Source: Burkholderia pyrrocinia
GTDB lineage: Bacteria > Pseudomonadota > Gammaproteobacteria > Burkholderiales > Burkholderiaceae
Length of the DNA: 64,000 bases
Direction: 5' to 3'
Assembly: GCF_001028665.1 (NCBI RefSeq)
Contig: NZ_CP011503.1
Location: 1,984,001 to 2,048,000, forward strand
The position numbers and the translations under genes are program-made. The notes under the pieces are model-generated. The model searched no databases, was not told where the DNA came from, and was given only the letters and a program-made list of their open reading frames with translations. Numbering within the stretch: the first letter of the stretch is position 1; the number at the start of each line of letters is the position of its first letter. Below, piece after piece: positions 1 to 13,791 of this stretch.

Positions 1-1596
<1,596 letters not shown>

Positions 1597-1763
1597 GCGG
1601 GCTGGTTCGAAGCGGCCGGCGGGCGTCGCCGGCAGGGCGGAAACGCGTAAATGGGGCGCGCGAGCCGCTATGATGACGGGATGCGCGGCCTGGCCGGCGT
1701 CGTTCGTTCGGACGACGTGAAAGCCGCTATTGTACTTGCCTTGCGAAGCACCCTGACGATCCG

Positions 1764-4109
1764 ATGCCTGTGTCACCACGCCGTTCCACCGCCACCGTTG
1801 CCGATTCCGCCGATCCGTTCGACACGGAGGATGTCGCGTTGCCTGCGCATCGCGCGGGGGAGCGTGACGCGCAGGAGCCTGCCGAGCCGCAGCGCGACGC
1901 GCCGCGCCGCGCCGGCCCGAAGCGCGGCGCCGACGGGCGGCTCGCGCAGCCGGCCGCCGCCGCGCCCGATGCCGAAGGCGGCACGGGAACCGACGAAGCG
2001 GGCGCATCCGGCACGAAGCGCAAGAAGAAGGCGGCCGCCGACAAACCCGTGAAGACCGTCGACAAGCTCGCGAAACTCGGCCTCACGCGCTCGATCGATC
2101 TCGTGCTGCATCTGCCGATGCGCTATGAGGACGAAACCACGCTCACGCCGATCGGCGAACTGCTGCCGGGCGGCATCGCGCAGACCGAAGGCGTCGTGTT
2201 CGACAACGAGGTCGCGTACCGGCCGCGCCGCCAGCTCGTCGTGAAGATCCAGGACGACGACGGCGAGCACCTCGTGCTGCGCTTCCTGAATTTTTACGGC
2301 TCGCAGGTCAAGCAGATGGCCGTCGGCCAGCGGCTGCGCGTGCGCGGCGACGTGCGCGGCGGCTTCTTCGGGATGGAGATGGTGCATCCGGCGGTGCGCG
2401 TCGTCGAAGCGGATGCGCCGCTGCCGCAGGTGCTCACGCCCGTCTATCCGAGCACGGCCGGCGTGTCGCAGGCGTATCTGCGCAAGGCGATCGAGAACGC
2501 GGTCGAGCGCACGCCGCTGCCCGAGCTGCTGCCGCCCGAGATCGATCGCGCGTACCTGAAGCCGCTCGGCGTGCCGTCGCTCGAGCAGGCCGTGCGCATC
2601 CTGCACCACCCGCGCGTCGATTCCGACGAAGCCGCGCTGATGGACGGCTCGCATCCGGCGTGGACGCGCATCAAGTTCGAGGAGCTGCTCGCGCAGCAAC
2701 TGTCGCTCAAGCGCGCGCACGAGGAGCGCCGCACGCGCGCGGCGCCCGCGATGCCGCGCCGCACCGCGAGCGATGCCGACGCGCTGACGACGCGCCTCTA
2801 CGCGGCGCTGCCGTTCACGCTGACCGGCGCGCAGTCGCGCGTCGTCGACGAGATCGCGCGCGACCTCACGCTCGCGCACCCGATGCAGCGCCTGCTGCAG
2901 GGCGACGTCGGCAGCGGCAAGACGGTCGTCGCGGCGCTGGCCGCCACGCAGGCGATCGACGCCGGCTACCAGGCCGCGCTGATGGCGCCCACCGAAATCC
3001 TCGCGGAACAGCACGCGCGCAAGCTGCGCGCATGGCTCGAGCCGCTCGGCGTCACGGTTGCGTGGCTGGCAGGCAGCCTGAAGGCGAAGGAGAAGCGCGC
3101 GGCGATCGAGGCGGCCGCGCTCGGCACCGCGCAGCTCGTGATCGGCACGCACGCGATCATCCAGGACACGGTCGAATTCGCGCGGCTCGGCCTCGTGATC
3201 GTCGACGAGCAGCACCGCTTCGGCGTCGAGCAGCGTCTCGCGCTGCGCGCGAAGGCCGCGAACGCGGCCAACGGCGCGCGCGATTTCCAGCCGCACCAGC
3301 TGATGATGTCGGCCACGCCGATTCCGCGCACGCTCGCGATGACGTACTACGCGGATCTCGAGGTGTCGACGATCGACGAGCTGCCGCCGGGCCGCACGCC
3401 CGTGCTGACGCGCCTCGTCGGCGATGCGCGGCGCGAGGAGGTGATCGCCCGCGTGCGGGAGGCCGCGCTGACGGGGCGCCAGGTGTACTGGGTGTGCCCG
3501 CTGATCGAGGAGAGCGAGACGCTGCAGCTGCAGACGGCCGTCGAGACCTACGAGACGCTGGCCGCGACACTCCCCGAACTGAAGGTCGGGCTCGTGCACG
3601 GCCGGCTGTCGCCGGCCGACAAGGCGGCCGTGATGGAAGCGTTCACGCGCAACGACGTGCAGTTGCTCGTCGCGACGACCGTGATCGAAGTCGGCGTCGA
3701 CGTGCCGAATGCATCGCTGATGGTGATCGAGCACGCGGAGCGCTTCGGCCTCGCGCAACTGCACCAGTTGCGCGGCCGCGTCGGGCGCGGCACCGCGGCG
3801 TCGGTGTGCGTGCTGCTGTATACGGGGCCGCTGTCGATCACCGGCCGCGAGCGGCTGAAGACGATGCGCGAGACGACCGACGGCTTCGAGATCGCGCGGC
3901 GCGACCTCGAAATTCGCGGCCCCGGCGAATTCCTCGGCGCGCGCCAGTCGGGCGCGGCGATGCTGCGTTTTGCGAACCTCGAGACCGACGGCTGGCTGAT
4001 CGATCCGGCGCGCGAGGCCGCGACGCGGCTGATCGCCGCGTACCCCGACGTCGTCACGCAGCATCTCGCGCGCTGGCTCGGCGCGCGCGAGCAGTACCTG
4101 AAGGCCTGA
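1764..4109 (+). CDS. recG: ATP-dependent DNA helicase RecG
   Basis: Superfamily 2 helicase that remodels stalled replication forks and branch-migrates recombination intermediates. The 781-residue product has the wedge/OB domain ([22 protein letters not shown]), Walker A GDVGSGKT at about residue 380, a DEQH box at about 481, [14 protein letters not shown], and the late motifs [15 protein letters not shown] and QLRGRVGRG. It is longer than the E. coli protein (about 693). The extra length is an N-terminal tail of roughly 80 residues, rich in Ala, Pro, Arg and Asp and ending in a Lys run, which is low complexity and probably disordered. The ATG at 1764 has only a weak ribosome-binding site, but no other in-frame ATG occurs before the conserved core. 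Confidence 0.96.
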   Translation: MPVSPRRSTATVADSADPFDTEDVALPAHRAGERDAQEPAEPQRDAPRRAGPKRGADGRLAQPAAAAPDAEGGTGTDEAGASGTKRKKKAAADKPVKTVDKLAKLGLTRSIDLVLHLPMRYEDETTLTPIGELLPGGIAQTEGVVFDNEVAYRPRRQLVVKIQDDDGEHLVLRFLNFYGSQVKQMAVGQRLRVRGDVRGGFFGMEMVHPAVRVVEADAPLPQVLTPVYPSTAGVSQAYLRKAIENAVERTPLPELLPPEIDRAYLKPLGVPSLEQAVRILHHPRVDSDEAALMDGSHPAWTRIKFEELLAQQLSLKRAHEERRTRAAPAMPRRTASDADALTTRLYAALPFTLTGAQSRVVDEIARDLTLAHPMQRLLQGDVGSGKTVVAALAATQAIDAGYQAALMAPTEILAEQHARKLRAWLEPLGVTVAWLAGSLKAKEKRAAIEAAALGTAQLVIGTHAIIQDTVEFARLGLVIVDEQHRFGVEQRLALRAKAANAANGARDFQPHQLMMSATPIPRTLAMTYYADLEVSTIDELPPGRTPVLTRLVGDARREEVIARVREAALTGRQVYWVCPLIEESETLQLQTAVETYETLAATLPELKVGLVHGRLSPADKAAVMEAFTRNDVQLLVATTVIEVGVDVPNASLMVIEHAERFGLAQLHQLRGRVGRGTAASVCVLLYTGPLSITGRERLKTMRETTDGFEIARRDLEIRGPGEFLGARQSGAAMLRFANLETDGWLIDPAREAATRLIAAYPDVVTQHLARWLGAREQYLKA

Positions 4110-4199
4110 TCCACCGGTTTGGGGCCGGATCCTGAAGGGCCAAAACCGTCAATCGATGCATTGCGATGCAGAGAAACTTGGCGAACCGGTGCCAGAGGG

Positions 4200-4244
4200 T
4201 GTATAAATTAAACCTATCGCTTGTATATCTCTGATTGACCCACA
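4200..4244 (+). promoter_or_regulatory. Candidate oxyR promoter and autoregulatory region
   Basis: The last 45 bases before oxyR are sharply AT-rich against GC-rich surroundings. They contain TATAAATTAAA and a CTATC/TATATC spaced pair resembling OxyR (LysR-type) half-sites. OxyR proteins commonly repress their own gene, so this is the natural place for both promoter and operator. No clear Shine-Dalgarno sequence precedes the ATG at 4245. Confidence 0.4.
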
Positions 4245-5204
4245 ATGACGCTGACTGAATTGAAATACATCGTCGCGGTCGCGCGCGAGCGGCATTTCGG
4301 CCGCGCGGCCGAAGCATGCTTCGTGAGCCAGCCGACGCTGTCGGTGGCGATCAAGAAGCTCGAAGACGAGCTCAACGTGCAGATTTTCGAGCGCGGCGCG
4401 AGCGAAGTGAGCGTGACGCCGATCGGTGACCAGATCGTCACGCAGGCGCAGCGCGTGCTCGAGCAGACCTTCGCGATCAAGGAGATCGCGAAGCAGGGCA
4501 AGGACCCGCTCGTCGGCCCGTTCCGTCTCGGCGTGATCTACACGATCGGGCCGTACCTGCTGCCGACGCTCGTCAAGCAGATGATCCAGCGTGTCCCGCA
4601 GATGCCGCTGATGCTGCAGGAGAACTACACGCTGAAGCTGCTCGAACTGCTGAAGCAGGGCGAGATCGACGCCGCGATCATGGCGCTGCCGTTCCCGGAA
4701 ACCGGCCTGATGGTGCGCCCGCTGTACGACGAACCGTTCGTCGTCGCGCTGCCGGCCGGCCATCCGTGGGAGAAGCGCCACGAGATCGACGCGGAGGACC
4801 TGAAGCAGGAAACCATGCTGCTGCTCGGCAACGGCCACTGTTTCCGCGATCACGTGCTCGGCGTGTGCCCGGAATTGATGCGCTTCTCGCAGACGGCCGA
4901 CGGCATCCAGAAGACCTTCGAGGGCTCGTCGCTCGAGACGATCCGCCACATGGTCGCGAGCGGCGTCGGCATCACCGTGCTGCCGCGGATGTCGGTCGCC
5001 GAGGTTGGCCCGCGGGCGAACGGCCCCGATGCCGAGCTGCTGTCGTACGTGCCGTTCAACGAACCGGTGCCCGATCGCCGCGTGGTGCTCGTGTGGCGCA
5101 AGAGCTTCACGCGGATGCCCGCGATCGACGCGATCAGCGACGCGATTTCCGCATGCGTGCTGCCGGGCGTTGCGAAGCTCGACATGCCGGCCACGATGAA
5201 CTGA
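4245..5204 (+). CDS. oxyR: Hydrogen peroxide-sensing LysR-type regulator OxyR
   Basis: Redox-switched transcription factor. The 319-residue product has an N-terminal winged helix-turn-helix (residues 1-60, including RHFGRAAEACFVSQPTLSVA) and a substrate-domain-like C-terminal region. The two cysteines of the OxyR disulfide switch are at residues 199 and 208, in GHCFRDHVLGVCPE. This is the canonical spacing and numbering and separates it from other LysR proteins. It is followed by its own terminator and then katG on the same strand. This fits control of katG through the AT-rich region at 5268-5320. Confidence 0.97.
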   Translation: MTLTELKYIVAVARERHFGRAAEACFVSQPTLSVAIKKLEDELNVQIFERGASEVSVTPIGDQIVTQAQRVLEQTFAIKEIAKQGKDPLVGPFRLGVIYTIGPYLLPTLVKQMIQRVPQMPLMLQENYTLKLLELLKQGEIDAAIMALPFPETGLMVRPLYDEPFVVALPAGHPWEKRHEIDAEDLKQETMLLLGNGHCFRDHVLGVCPELMRFSQTADGIQKTFEGSSLETIRHMVASGVGITVLPRMSVAEVGPRANGPDAELLSYVPFNEPVPDRRVVLVWRKSFTRMPAIDAISDAISACVLPGVAKLDMPATMN

Positions 5205-5238
5205 GCGGACTGCGGCATGCCCATGTGGCAGCACGATG

Positions 5239-5268
5239 AACGGGGCCTTGCGACCCCGTTTATTTTTG
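5239..5268 (+). terminator. Rho-independent terminator of oxyR
   Basis: A 7 bp stem AACGGGG/CCCCGTT (5239-5245 and 5254-5260) closes on a short loop and runs into TTTATTTTT. It sits 34 bases after the oxyR stop, separating oxyR from katG. Confidence 0.8.
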
Positions 5269-5320
5269 TCTATCTAATAGATAAAATTAATTAATTTCAA
5301 TTAATCAATAGATGTGACTA
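5268..5320 (+). promoter_or_regulatory. Probable OxyR-binding katG promoter region
   Basis: An island of almost pure A/T follows the oxyR terminator. It contains the palindrome TATCTAATAGATA (5271-5283), with CTAT and ATAG tetrads, and a further ATAG at 5308-5311. OxyR sites are built from ATAG/CTAT tetrads spaced about ten bases apart. Position between oxyR and katG supports a peroxide-inducible promoter; the exact boundaries are inferred. Confidence 0.55.
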
Positions 5321-5394
5321 GAATCTTCTACATGGATCGGCGTCGTGTCGACGTTCGATTTGCACGTGGAATGCAAGCGTCAAAGGAGGGTGTC

Positions 5395-5532
5395 ATGATG
5401 CGATCGGTATTGCAGCACGCGCAGCGGAACATCCCGTCGCGCGACGAGGTCGTACATCGCGCCCGGGTGGCGATTCGCAACCTGCGTCCGATTGCGTTCG
5501 CGTACCTGGCGGACCGTGTGTATGGTGGATGA
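5395..5532 (+). CDS. Small ORF in the katG leader (45 aa), unknown function
   Basis: Encodes MMRSVLQHAQRNIPSRDEVV followed by a basic stretch ending FAYLADRVYGG. The start is supported by a near-perfect Shine-Dalgarno AAGGAGG at 5383-5389, five bases before the first of two adjacent ATG codons. An upstream in-frame GTG at 5314 would fall inside the AT-rich control region and is less likely. It lies directly downstream of the presumed OxyR-controlled promoter and upstream of katG, so it would be co-induced by peroxide. No family recognised. It could be a leader peptide rather than a stable protein. Confidence 0.5.
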   Translation: MMRSVLQHAQRNIPSRDEVVHRARVAIRNLRPIAFAYLADRVYGG

Positions 5533-5587
5533 ACGTCGCCGCATGCCGGTCCCGTGTGCCCACGCTTTACCCGCCGTCAAGCCATGA

Positions 5588-8032
<2,445 letters not shown>

Positions 8033-8069
8033 ACCTGGCCGCATCCTGAAGTGGTGATGCAGTAACGCG

Positions 8070-8100
8070 AAACGGCCGGTCTAACGACCGGCCGTTTCTT
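8070..8100 (+). terminator. Strong Rho-independent terminator after katG
   Basis: A perfect 12 bp stem AAACGGCCGGTC/GACCGGCCGTTT (8070-8081 and 8086-8097) with loop TAAC, followed by CTT. It begins 38 bases after the katG stop. Confidence 0.85.
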
Positions 8101-8134
8101 CTGGAACCGAGGTCTTGTCGAAGGAGTGACGACC

Positions 8135-8299
8135 ATGACGCAAATGATGCTGGACATGCGCGCCGCGTTCGCGGCGCCGGTGACACGGGCGCCGGCCGCG
8201 ATCGTGCGGCGCTTCGTCGGCTTTGCGATCGCCGGCGGCGGCGCGGCCGTGCTGATCGCGCAGGCGCTGCACGCGCTCGCGCCGGTTGCGGGCAACTGA
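8135..8299 (+). CDS. Small single-span membrane protein (54 aa), unknown function
   Basis: Encodes [20 protein letters not shown], then a basic RR pair and a hydrophobic, glycine/alanine-rich segment (about residues 27-45, [19 protein letters not shown]) likely to span the membrane. AAGGAG lies eight bases before the ATG, a good ribosome-binding site. It starts 35 bases beyond the katG terminator, so it is read either by leakage or from its own promoter. No family recognised. Ribosome site, composition and a plausible topology support a real gene. Confidence 0.5.
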   Translation: MTQMMLDMRAAFAAPVTRAPAAIVRRFVGFAIAGGGAAVLIAQALHALAPVAGN

Positions 8300-8774
8300 G
8301 CGCGCCGGTCTTCGCGCACCACGCGCCACGGGCGAACTGCCAACTGATGCCGCATCGACGCGGCATGCGGATGGCCTGCCGCGCCTGCTGGCCGATAGGT
8401 TCTCGCTGTACCTGAAGCCCCTTGCGGTACCCATGATTGCGCTACCGATGAGCGCTGCAAAACAACGTTCCGGCGGTAAGTTTGCGGTGCCGGAGGGCCA
8501 TTCCTGACGATCCGGGCACAAGACGGCACCGTTTACCGCTCGTATTCCTGCGCGATCAACCCGGCTCCGTCGTCGATGCCATACACGCGTGATTCGGGGA
8601 GCGGAATTGCGTCATCCGGCTGCTCGTCGGTACGAGCGTCATGTCTCGGCGGCTTCGCGCGCCGTTGACCGGAGGCCGGCATGGTCTACGTTGAGCGGCC
8701 TGCCGATTTGTGCGAATCTGTATCGCAGACTTCGGCGTTCATCCTTCTCTGCCGGCCCGGTACGGGAGACAACC
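8300..8774. other. 475 bp intergenic region without a supported gene
   Basis: Only short frames without ribosome-binding sites occur here. TTGACC (8665-8670) and TACGTT (8687-8692), 16 bases apart, make a plausible promoter for the patatin gene at 8775. Nothing else is supported. Confidence 0.4.
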
Positions 8775-9683
8775 ATGGCCCTCGATCGAAGCGCGCGTCC
8801 GGAACGGACCGCGTTCGTCTTTGCAGGCGGGGGCAGCCTCGGTGCGATCGAGGTGGGCATGCTGCGCGAACTGCTCAATCACGGTGAGCGGCCCGACTTC
8901 GTGGTCGGCGCGTCCGCCGGCGCGATCAACGCCGCGTATTTCGCCGGGCAGCCCGACGGCGACGGCGTCGCGAAGCTCGAAGCGCTGTGGTGCAACATCC
9001 GCCGGCGCGACATCATGCCGTTTTCGATGCTTGGCCTGTTGAGGACGGTTCTGCAGAACCGCGCACACCTCGTCGAGGCGACCGCGCTGCGCATGCTGCT
9101 GGAAAGGCATCTGCGGTATCGGTACGTGGAGCGCGCGTCGCTGCCGCTGCACGTCGTCGCGACCGACATGCTCAGCGGCAACGAAATCGTGCTTTCGTCG
9201 GGCCCCGTCGTCGACGCCGTGCTCGCCAGTGCGGCGATCCCGGGCGTGTTCCCGCCGGTGCGGATCGACGATCGGCTGATGGTCGATGGCGGCGTCGCGA
9301 ACAATACGCCGATCTCGATTGCCGTCGCGCGGGGCGCGACGCGCATCGTCGTGCTGCCGGCCGGCTTCGCGTGCGCGCTGCGCAAGCCACCGGGAAGCGC
9401 CATCGCGCAGGCGATGCATGCGCTGACGCTCGTGATCGCGCGCCAGCTCGTGCGCGATCTGGAGTTCTACCAAAGTCGCGCCACGATTTGCGTGGTGCCG
9501 CCGCTATGTCCGCTCGACGTCTCGCCGTACGACTACACCCGGTGCAAGGACTTGATCGACCTCGCGGCCGAACGGACCCGAGCGTGGCTCGGCGATGGCG
9601 GGCTCGAACAGACGTTCATTCCGGGGGCGCTGCACGAGCACACGCACTCGGCTCAGCGGCCGTCCTGCGATGTCGGTGTGTAG
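8775..9683 (+). CDS. Patatin-like phospholipase
   Basis: Predicted serine acyl hydrolase of the patatin/RssA type, 302 residues from the ATG at 8775. The oxyanion glycine loop is AGGGSLGA (residues 18-24), the nucleophile is S47 in GASAG, and the catalytic aspartate is D171 in VDGG. No signal peptide is visible, so it is probably cytosolic or membrane-associated. I used the ATG at 8775 (GGGAGAC upstream) because the longer frame adds a basic, unconserved N-terminus. Substrate unknown. It stands alone between the katG region and ubiA. Confidence 0.88.
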   Translation: MALDRSARPERTAFVFAGGGSLGAIEVGMLRELLNHGERPDFVVGASAGAINAAYFAGQPDGDGVAKLEALWCNIRRRDIMPFSMLGLLRTVLQNRAHLVEATALRMLLERHLRYRYVERASLPLHVVATDMLSGNEIVLSSGPVVDAVLASAAIPGVFPPVRIDDRLMVDGGVANNTPISIAVARGATRIVVLPAGFACALRKPPGSAIAQAMHALTLVIARQLVRDLEFYQSRATICVVPPLCPLDVSPYDYTRCKDLIDLAAERTRAWLGDGGLEQTFIPGALHEHTHSAQRPSCDVGV

Positions 9684-9936
9684 AGCCCGCCCAACGCGGG
9701 CACGGGCCCTGGTCGATCCGCCCGTATCGGGCCAAACCGCGGCCGGTGTGCCGAACGGCTCGATTCGCGCTTGGGTTGAATCTGTCCCTTGATTGATGCG
9801 TTTTGCGGCGCGGCCGTGTGCAGCGGGCCCCGGCGCCCCGTGCGCGTCCTGCGGCGGCCAGCCGCGGCCCGCCCCGACATGACGCGAAGCGCCGCTCGGC
9901 TCTAAAATGCCGGGGTTATCTTCCCGGTGCTTCGCC

Positions 9937-10800
9937 ATGCTTGCCCGCTTTCCCCTGTATCTGCGGCTCGTCCGGATGGACAAGCCGATCGGCAGCCTGC
10001 TGCTGCTCTGGCCGACGCTCAATGCGCTGTGGATCGCGTCGGACGGCCATCCGCGCTGGCCGCTGCTCGTGATCTTCACGCTCGGCACGCTGCTGATGCG
10101 CTCGGCCGGCTGCGCGATGAACGACTACGCAGACCGCGATTTCGACCGCCACGTGAAGCGCACGGCCGACCGGCCGCTGACGTCGGGCAAGATCCACGCA
10201 TGGGAAGCCGTCGCGATCGCGGTCGGGCTGTCGTTCATCGCGTTCCTGCTGATCCTGCCGCTGAACACGCTGACGAAGGAGCTGTCCGTCGTCGCGCTGT
10301 TCGTCGCGGGCTCGTACCCGTTCATGAAGCGCTTCTTCGCGATTCCGCAGGCGTATCTCGGCATCGCGTTCGGCTTCGGCATTCCGATGGCGTTCGCGGC
10401 CGTGCAGGACACGGTGCCGACGATCGCGTGGGTGATGCTGGTCGCGAACATTTTCTGGTCGGTCGCGTACGACACCGAATACGCAATGGTCGATCGCGAC
10501 GACGACATCAAGATCGGCATCCGCACGTCCGCGCTGACGTTCGGCCGCTTCGACGTCGCGGCCGTGATGGCGTGTTATGCGGCGACGCTCGGCATCTACG
10601 TGTGGATCGGCGTGACGCTCGGCTTCGGCCTCGCGTACTGGGCCGGCTGGGCGGCGGCGGTCGGCTGCGCGCTGTATCACTACACGCTGATCAAGGACCG
10701 CGAACGGATGCCGTGCTTCGCGGCGTTCCGGCACAACAACTGGCTCGGCGGCGTGCTGTTCGCGGGGATCGCCGTGCATTACCTGCTGGCCGGCAACTGA
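9937..10800 (+). CDS. ubiA: 4-hydroxybenzoate polyprenyltransferase
   Basis: Integral membrane prenyltransferase that attaches the polyprenyl tail to 4-hydroxybenzoate in ubiquinone synthesis. The 287-residue product has the two Asp-rich motifs of the UbiA family, NDYADRDFD (N62-D70) and [12 protein letters not shown] (from D179), within about eight to nine hydrophobic segments. I chose the ATG at 9937 ([17 protein letters not shown]) over one ten codons upstream, which lies next to the TAAAAT box at 9903-9908. It ends at a terminator shared with the convergent proC. Confidence 0.96.
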   Translation: MLARFPLYLRLVRMDKPIGSLLLLWPTLNALWIASDGHPRWPLLVIFTLGTLLMRSAGCAMNDYADRDFDRHVKRTADRPLTSGKIHAWEAVAIAVGLSFIAFLLILPLNTLTKELSVVALFVAGSYPFMKRFFAIPQAYLGIAFGFGIPMAFAAVQDTVPTIAWVMLVANIFWSVAYDTEYAMVDRDDDIKIGIRTSALTFGRFDVAAVMACYAATLGIYVWIGVTLGFGLAYWAGWAAAVGCALYHYTLIKDRERMPCFAAFRHNNWLGGVLFAGIAVHYLLAGN

Positions 10801-10832
10801 ACGAAGCCGCGCGCCGGCGCGCATTGCGAATA

Positions 10833-10860
10833 AAAAAAGCGGCCCGATGGCCGCTTTTTT
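10833..10860. terminator. Bidirectional terminator between ubiA and proC
   Basis: Stem GCGGCC/GGCCGC (10839-10844 and 10849-10854) flanked by A6 on one side and T6 on the other, so it works on both strands for the convergent genes. Confidence 0.9.
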
Positions 10861-10897
10861 ACGTCCGGTGCCAGGGCAGCCGGCACCACGGCCGCGC

Positions 10898-11710
10898 TTA
10901 CGCGCGGCCGAGCTCGTCGCCCATTTCCTTCGCGCGCGCCTCGGCCGCGAGCGCGCCGCGCACGATCGCTTCCTTCACGCCCTGCACGTCGAACGACGCG
11001 AGCGCGGCGGCCGTCGTGCCGCCCTTCGACGTCACGCGCTCGCGCAGCACGCTCGCCGGTTCGCCCGATTGCGCGGCGAGTTGCGCGGCGCCCGCGAACG
11101 TTGCGACCGCGAGCGCGCGGCCCTGTTCGTCGTTCATGCCGAGGCGGCGCGCGGCTTCCTGCAGCGCTTCGATGAAATAGAACACGTACGCGGGGCCGCT
11201 GCCCGAAATGGCCGTGACGGCATCGAGTTGCGATTCGTCGTCGAACCACACGATCTCGCCGACCGCGCCGAGCACGTTCGAAGCGAGTTCGCGGCCCGCC
11301 GCGTCGACGCCCGGCAGCGCGGCGAGGCCCGTCACGCCCATGCCGACGAGCGCGGGCGTGTTCGGCATCGTGCGCACGACGCGGGCGTAGTTGCCGAGCC
11401 AGCGCGCGAGGTCCGTGCCGCGGATGCCGGCCGCGATGCTGATCACGAGCTGCGACTTCAGGTGCGGCGCGAGCGCCTGCGCGACGTCTTTCAGCACCTG
11501 CGGCTTCACCGCGAGCACGACCGCGTCGTAATCGGCGAGCGTCGCGTCGACGGCCGCGCCGGTGCGCACGCCGAATTGCTGCGCGGCGCGCGCGCGGACG
11601 TCCTCGTTGATGTCGATGGCATACAGGCCGTCAGCGGCGACGCCGCGCTTGATCAGGCCGCCGATCAGGGCCGCGGCCATGTTGCCGCCGCCGATGAATG
11701 CGATTTTCAT
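10898..11710 (-). CDS. proC: Pyrroline-5-carboxylate reductase
   Basis: Last enzyme of proline synthesis, reducing 1-pyrroline-5-carboxylate with NAD(P)H. The 270-residue product starts MKIAFIGGGNMAAALIGGLI, a Rossmann nucleotide-binding loop, and carries AVKPQVL, RTMPNTPALVGMG and the C-terminal signature SGSGPAYVFYFIEAL with TSKGGTTAAAL. It follows yggS by 50 bases on the same strand, an arrangement common in bacteria, so the two are probably co-transcribed. Confidence 0.97.
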   Translation of the reverse strand: MKIAFIGGGNMAAALIGGLIKRGVAADGLYAIDINEDVRARAAQQFGVRTGAAVDATLADYDAVVLAVKPQVLKDVAQALAPHLKSQLVISIAAGIRGTDLARWLGNYARVVRTMPNTPALVGMGVTGLAALPGVDAAGRELASNVLGAVGEIVWFDDESQLDAVTAISGSGPAYVFYFIEALQEAARRLGMNDEQGRALAVATFAGAAQLAAQSGEPASVLRERVTSKGGTTAAALASFDVQGVKEAIVRGALAAEARAKEMGDELGRA

Positions 11711-11760
11711 GATGTCGGATTGAGCGAGTGAGTGAACTGAAAGCGGAAAGGGCGCGGTGT

Positions 11761-12459
11761 TCAGTGCGCGTAATCGCGCGCGCCGAAGATCGCGGTGCCG
11801 ACGCGCACGATCGTCGCGCCTTCGAGCACGGCCGCGTCGAGATCGGCGGACATGCCCATCGACAACGTGTCGAGCGGCAGGCCGCCGTCGCGCAATGCGT
11901 CGAACAGCGCGCGCAGTGCGCGATGCGGTGCGCGTTGCGCTTCGGTGTCGCCGGCCGGTTCGGGAATCGCCATCAGGCCGCGCAGCCGCAGCGACGGCAG
12001 CGCGGCGACCGCGCGCGCGACGTCGGCCACGTCGGCCGGCGCGACGCCGCTCTTCGACGCCTCGCCGCTGATGTTCACCTGCACGCACACGTTGAGCGGC
12101 GGCAGGTGCGCGGGGCGTTGTTCCGACAGGCGCTGTGCGATCTTCAGCCGGTCGACCGAATGGACCCAGTCGAAACGCTCGGCGACCGGGCGCGTCTTGT
12201 TCGATTGCAGCGGCCCGATGAAATGCCATTCGAGCGACGCGCGCAGATCGGCGAGCGCGTCGATCTTGTCGATCGATTCCTGCACGTAGTTTTCGCCGAA
12301 TGCACGTTGCCCGGCCGCATGCGCGGCGCGCACGTTGTCGGCGGGAAACGTCTTCGAGACGGCAAGCAGCGACACGGTGGCGGGATCGCGGCCGGCCGCG
12401 CGGGCGGCGTCGGCGATGCGGCGATGAACGGATTCGAGACGGGCGGCGAGATCGGACAT
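11761..12459 (-). CDS. yggS: Pyridoxal phosphate homeostasis protein, YggS family
   Basis: Small PLP-binding barrel protein that buffers free PLP and affects amino-acid pools; no enzyme activity is established for the family. The 232-residue product has the PLP lysine K36 in LAVSKTFP, then FGENYVQE, WHFIGPLQSNK, VNISGEASKSG and the phosphate-binding end LSMGMSADLDAAVLEGATIVRVGTAIFG. I chose the ATG at 12457-12459 (MSDLAARLESVHRRI); the longer frame upstream adds an unconserved tail. Confidence 0.95.
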   Translation of the reverse strand: MSDLAARLESVHRRIADAARAAGRDPATVSLLAVSKTFPADNVRAAHAAGQRAFGENYVQESIDKIDALADLRASLEWHFIGPLQSNKTRPVAERFDWVHSVDRLKIAQRLSEQRPAHLPPLNVCVQVNISGEASKSGVAPADVADVARAVAALPSLRLRGLMAIPEPAGDTEAQRAPHRALRALFDALRDGGLPLDTLSMGMSADLDAAVLEGATIVRVGTAIFGARDYAH

Positions 12460-12562
12460 GACGGGCACGAAGACAGGCACGGAAGCAGGCATGAAGCCGA
12501 AGCGCCGCGGCACGCGACGCTTCGATCCGCCCATTATACGGACGCCGCGCGCGCGGCTCGCC

Positions 12563-13789
12563 TCAGCCGTACAGCAGGTGCTCGACCAACTGGATCCAGT
12601 GCGTGACCGGAATCTGCGTGCCGCTCTGCAGGTGCGCGATGCAGCCGATGTTGCCGGACACGATCATCTGCGGTTCGAGCGCCTGCAGCTTCAGCAGCTT
12701 CTGCTTGCGCAAGCGGTACGACAGCGACGGCTGCGTCAGCGAATAGGTGCCGGCCGAGCCGCAGCACAGATGGCTGTCGGCCGGCAGCCGCACGTCGATG
12801 CCGAGCGTCTCGAGCAGGCGTTCGACCTTGCCGCGCGACTGCTGGCCGTGCTGCAGCGTGCACGGCGGGTGGTACGCGACGGTATGGATCGCGCGGCGCC
12901 GCGCGAGCGTCGCGAGTTCGGCTTCGAACGGGAGCAGCACGTCGGAAATGTCACGCGTCAGCGCGACGATGCGCTGCGCCTTCTCCGCGTAGGCCGGGTC
13001 GTCGCGCAGCAGGTGCGCGTATTCGAGCACCGTCACGCCGCAGCCCGACGCGTTCATCACGATCGCCTCGGCGCCTTGCTCGACATGGGGCCACCACGCG
13101 TCGATGTTGCGGCGCGCGTCGTCGAGCGCTTCGTCGTGATAGTTCAGGTGCAGGCGGATCGCTCCGCAACAGCCCGCGTCGGGCGCGACGACCGTCTCGA
13201 TGCCGAGCGCGTCGAGCACGCGTGCGGTTGCGATGTTGATGTTCGGCAGCATCGACGGCTGCACGCAGCCGCCGAGCATCAGCATCTTGCGCGTATGCGT
13301 GCGGTCCGGCCATTCGAGCAGCCGCGTGCGCGGCGGCACCTTGTCGCGCAGCCGCTTCGGCAGCAGCGGCCGCACGTGCTGGCCGAGCCGCATCACCGGC
13401 GAGAACAGCGCGGCGTTCGGCACGAGGGTCGCGAGCACGCGGCGCACGAGACGCTGCTGCACGGGGCGCCGCACCTGCGCCTCGACGTGCTTGCGGCCGA
13501 TCTCGACGAGCCGGCCGTACTGGACGCCGGACGGGCAGGTCGTCTCGCAACTGCGGCACGTCAGGCAGCGGTCGAGGTGCTGCTGCGTGCTGCGCGTGAC
13601 GGTCGCGCCTTCGACCATCTGCTTGATCAGGTAGATGCGCCCGCGGGGGCCGTCGAGTTCGTCGCCGAGCAGTTGATAGGTCGGGCAGGTTGCCGTGCAG
13701 AACCCGCAATGCACGCAATTGCGCAGGATCGCGTCGGCCTCGTCGCCGTCGGGCGTGTTGCGGATGAAATCGGCGAGGTTCGTTTGCAT
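12563..13789 (-). CDS. glcF: Glycolate oxidase iron-sulfur subunit
   Basis: Electron-transfer subunit of glycolate oxidase. Two 4Fe-4S ferredoxin motifs lie near the N-terminus: C25, C28, C31, C35 (NCVHCGFCTATCP) and C75, C78, C81, C85 (RCLTCRSCETTCP). They are followed by two CCG-domain motifs (DAGCCGAIRLH, HLCCGSAGTY) of the heterodisulfide-reductase type. Length is 408 residues. The ATG is two bases from the glcE stop, indicating translational coupling. Gene order glcD, glcE, glcF follows the E. coli glc operon. Confidence 0.96.
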   Translation of the reverse strand: MQTNLADFIRNTPDGDEADAILRNCVHCGFCTATCPTYQLLGDELDGPRGRIYLIKQMVEGATVTRSTQQHLDRCLTCRSCETTCPSGVQYGRLVEIGRKHVEAQVRRPVQQRLVRRVLATLVPNAALFSPVMRLGQHVRPLLPKRLRDKVPPRTRLLEWPDRTHTRKMLMLGGCVQPSMLPNINIATARVLDALGIETVVAPDAGCCGAIRLHLNYHDEALDDARRNIDAWWPHVEQGAEAIVMNASGCGVTVLEYAHLLRDDPAYAEKAQRIVALTRDISDVLLPFEAELATLARRRAIHTVAYHPPCTLQHGQQSRGKVERLLETLGIDVRLPADSHLCCGSAGTYSLTQPSLSYRLRKQKLLKLQALEPQMIVSGNIGCIAHLQSGTQIPVTHWIQLVEHLLYG

Positions 13790-13791
13790 CG

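Noticed and set aside
4110..4200. Imperfect inverted repeat CGGTTTGGGGCC/GGGCCAAAACCG after recG as a terminator
   Set aside because: The arms do not align without gaps and no T-run follows, so it was not called.
8286..8507. 73-codon plus-strand frame between the small membrane protein and the patatin gene
   Set aside because: No ribosome-binding site, biased composition and no recognisable features.
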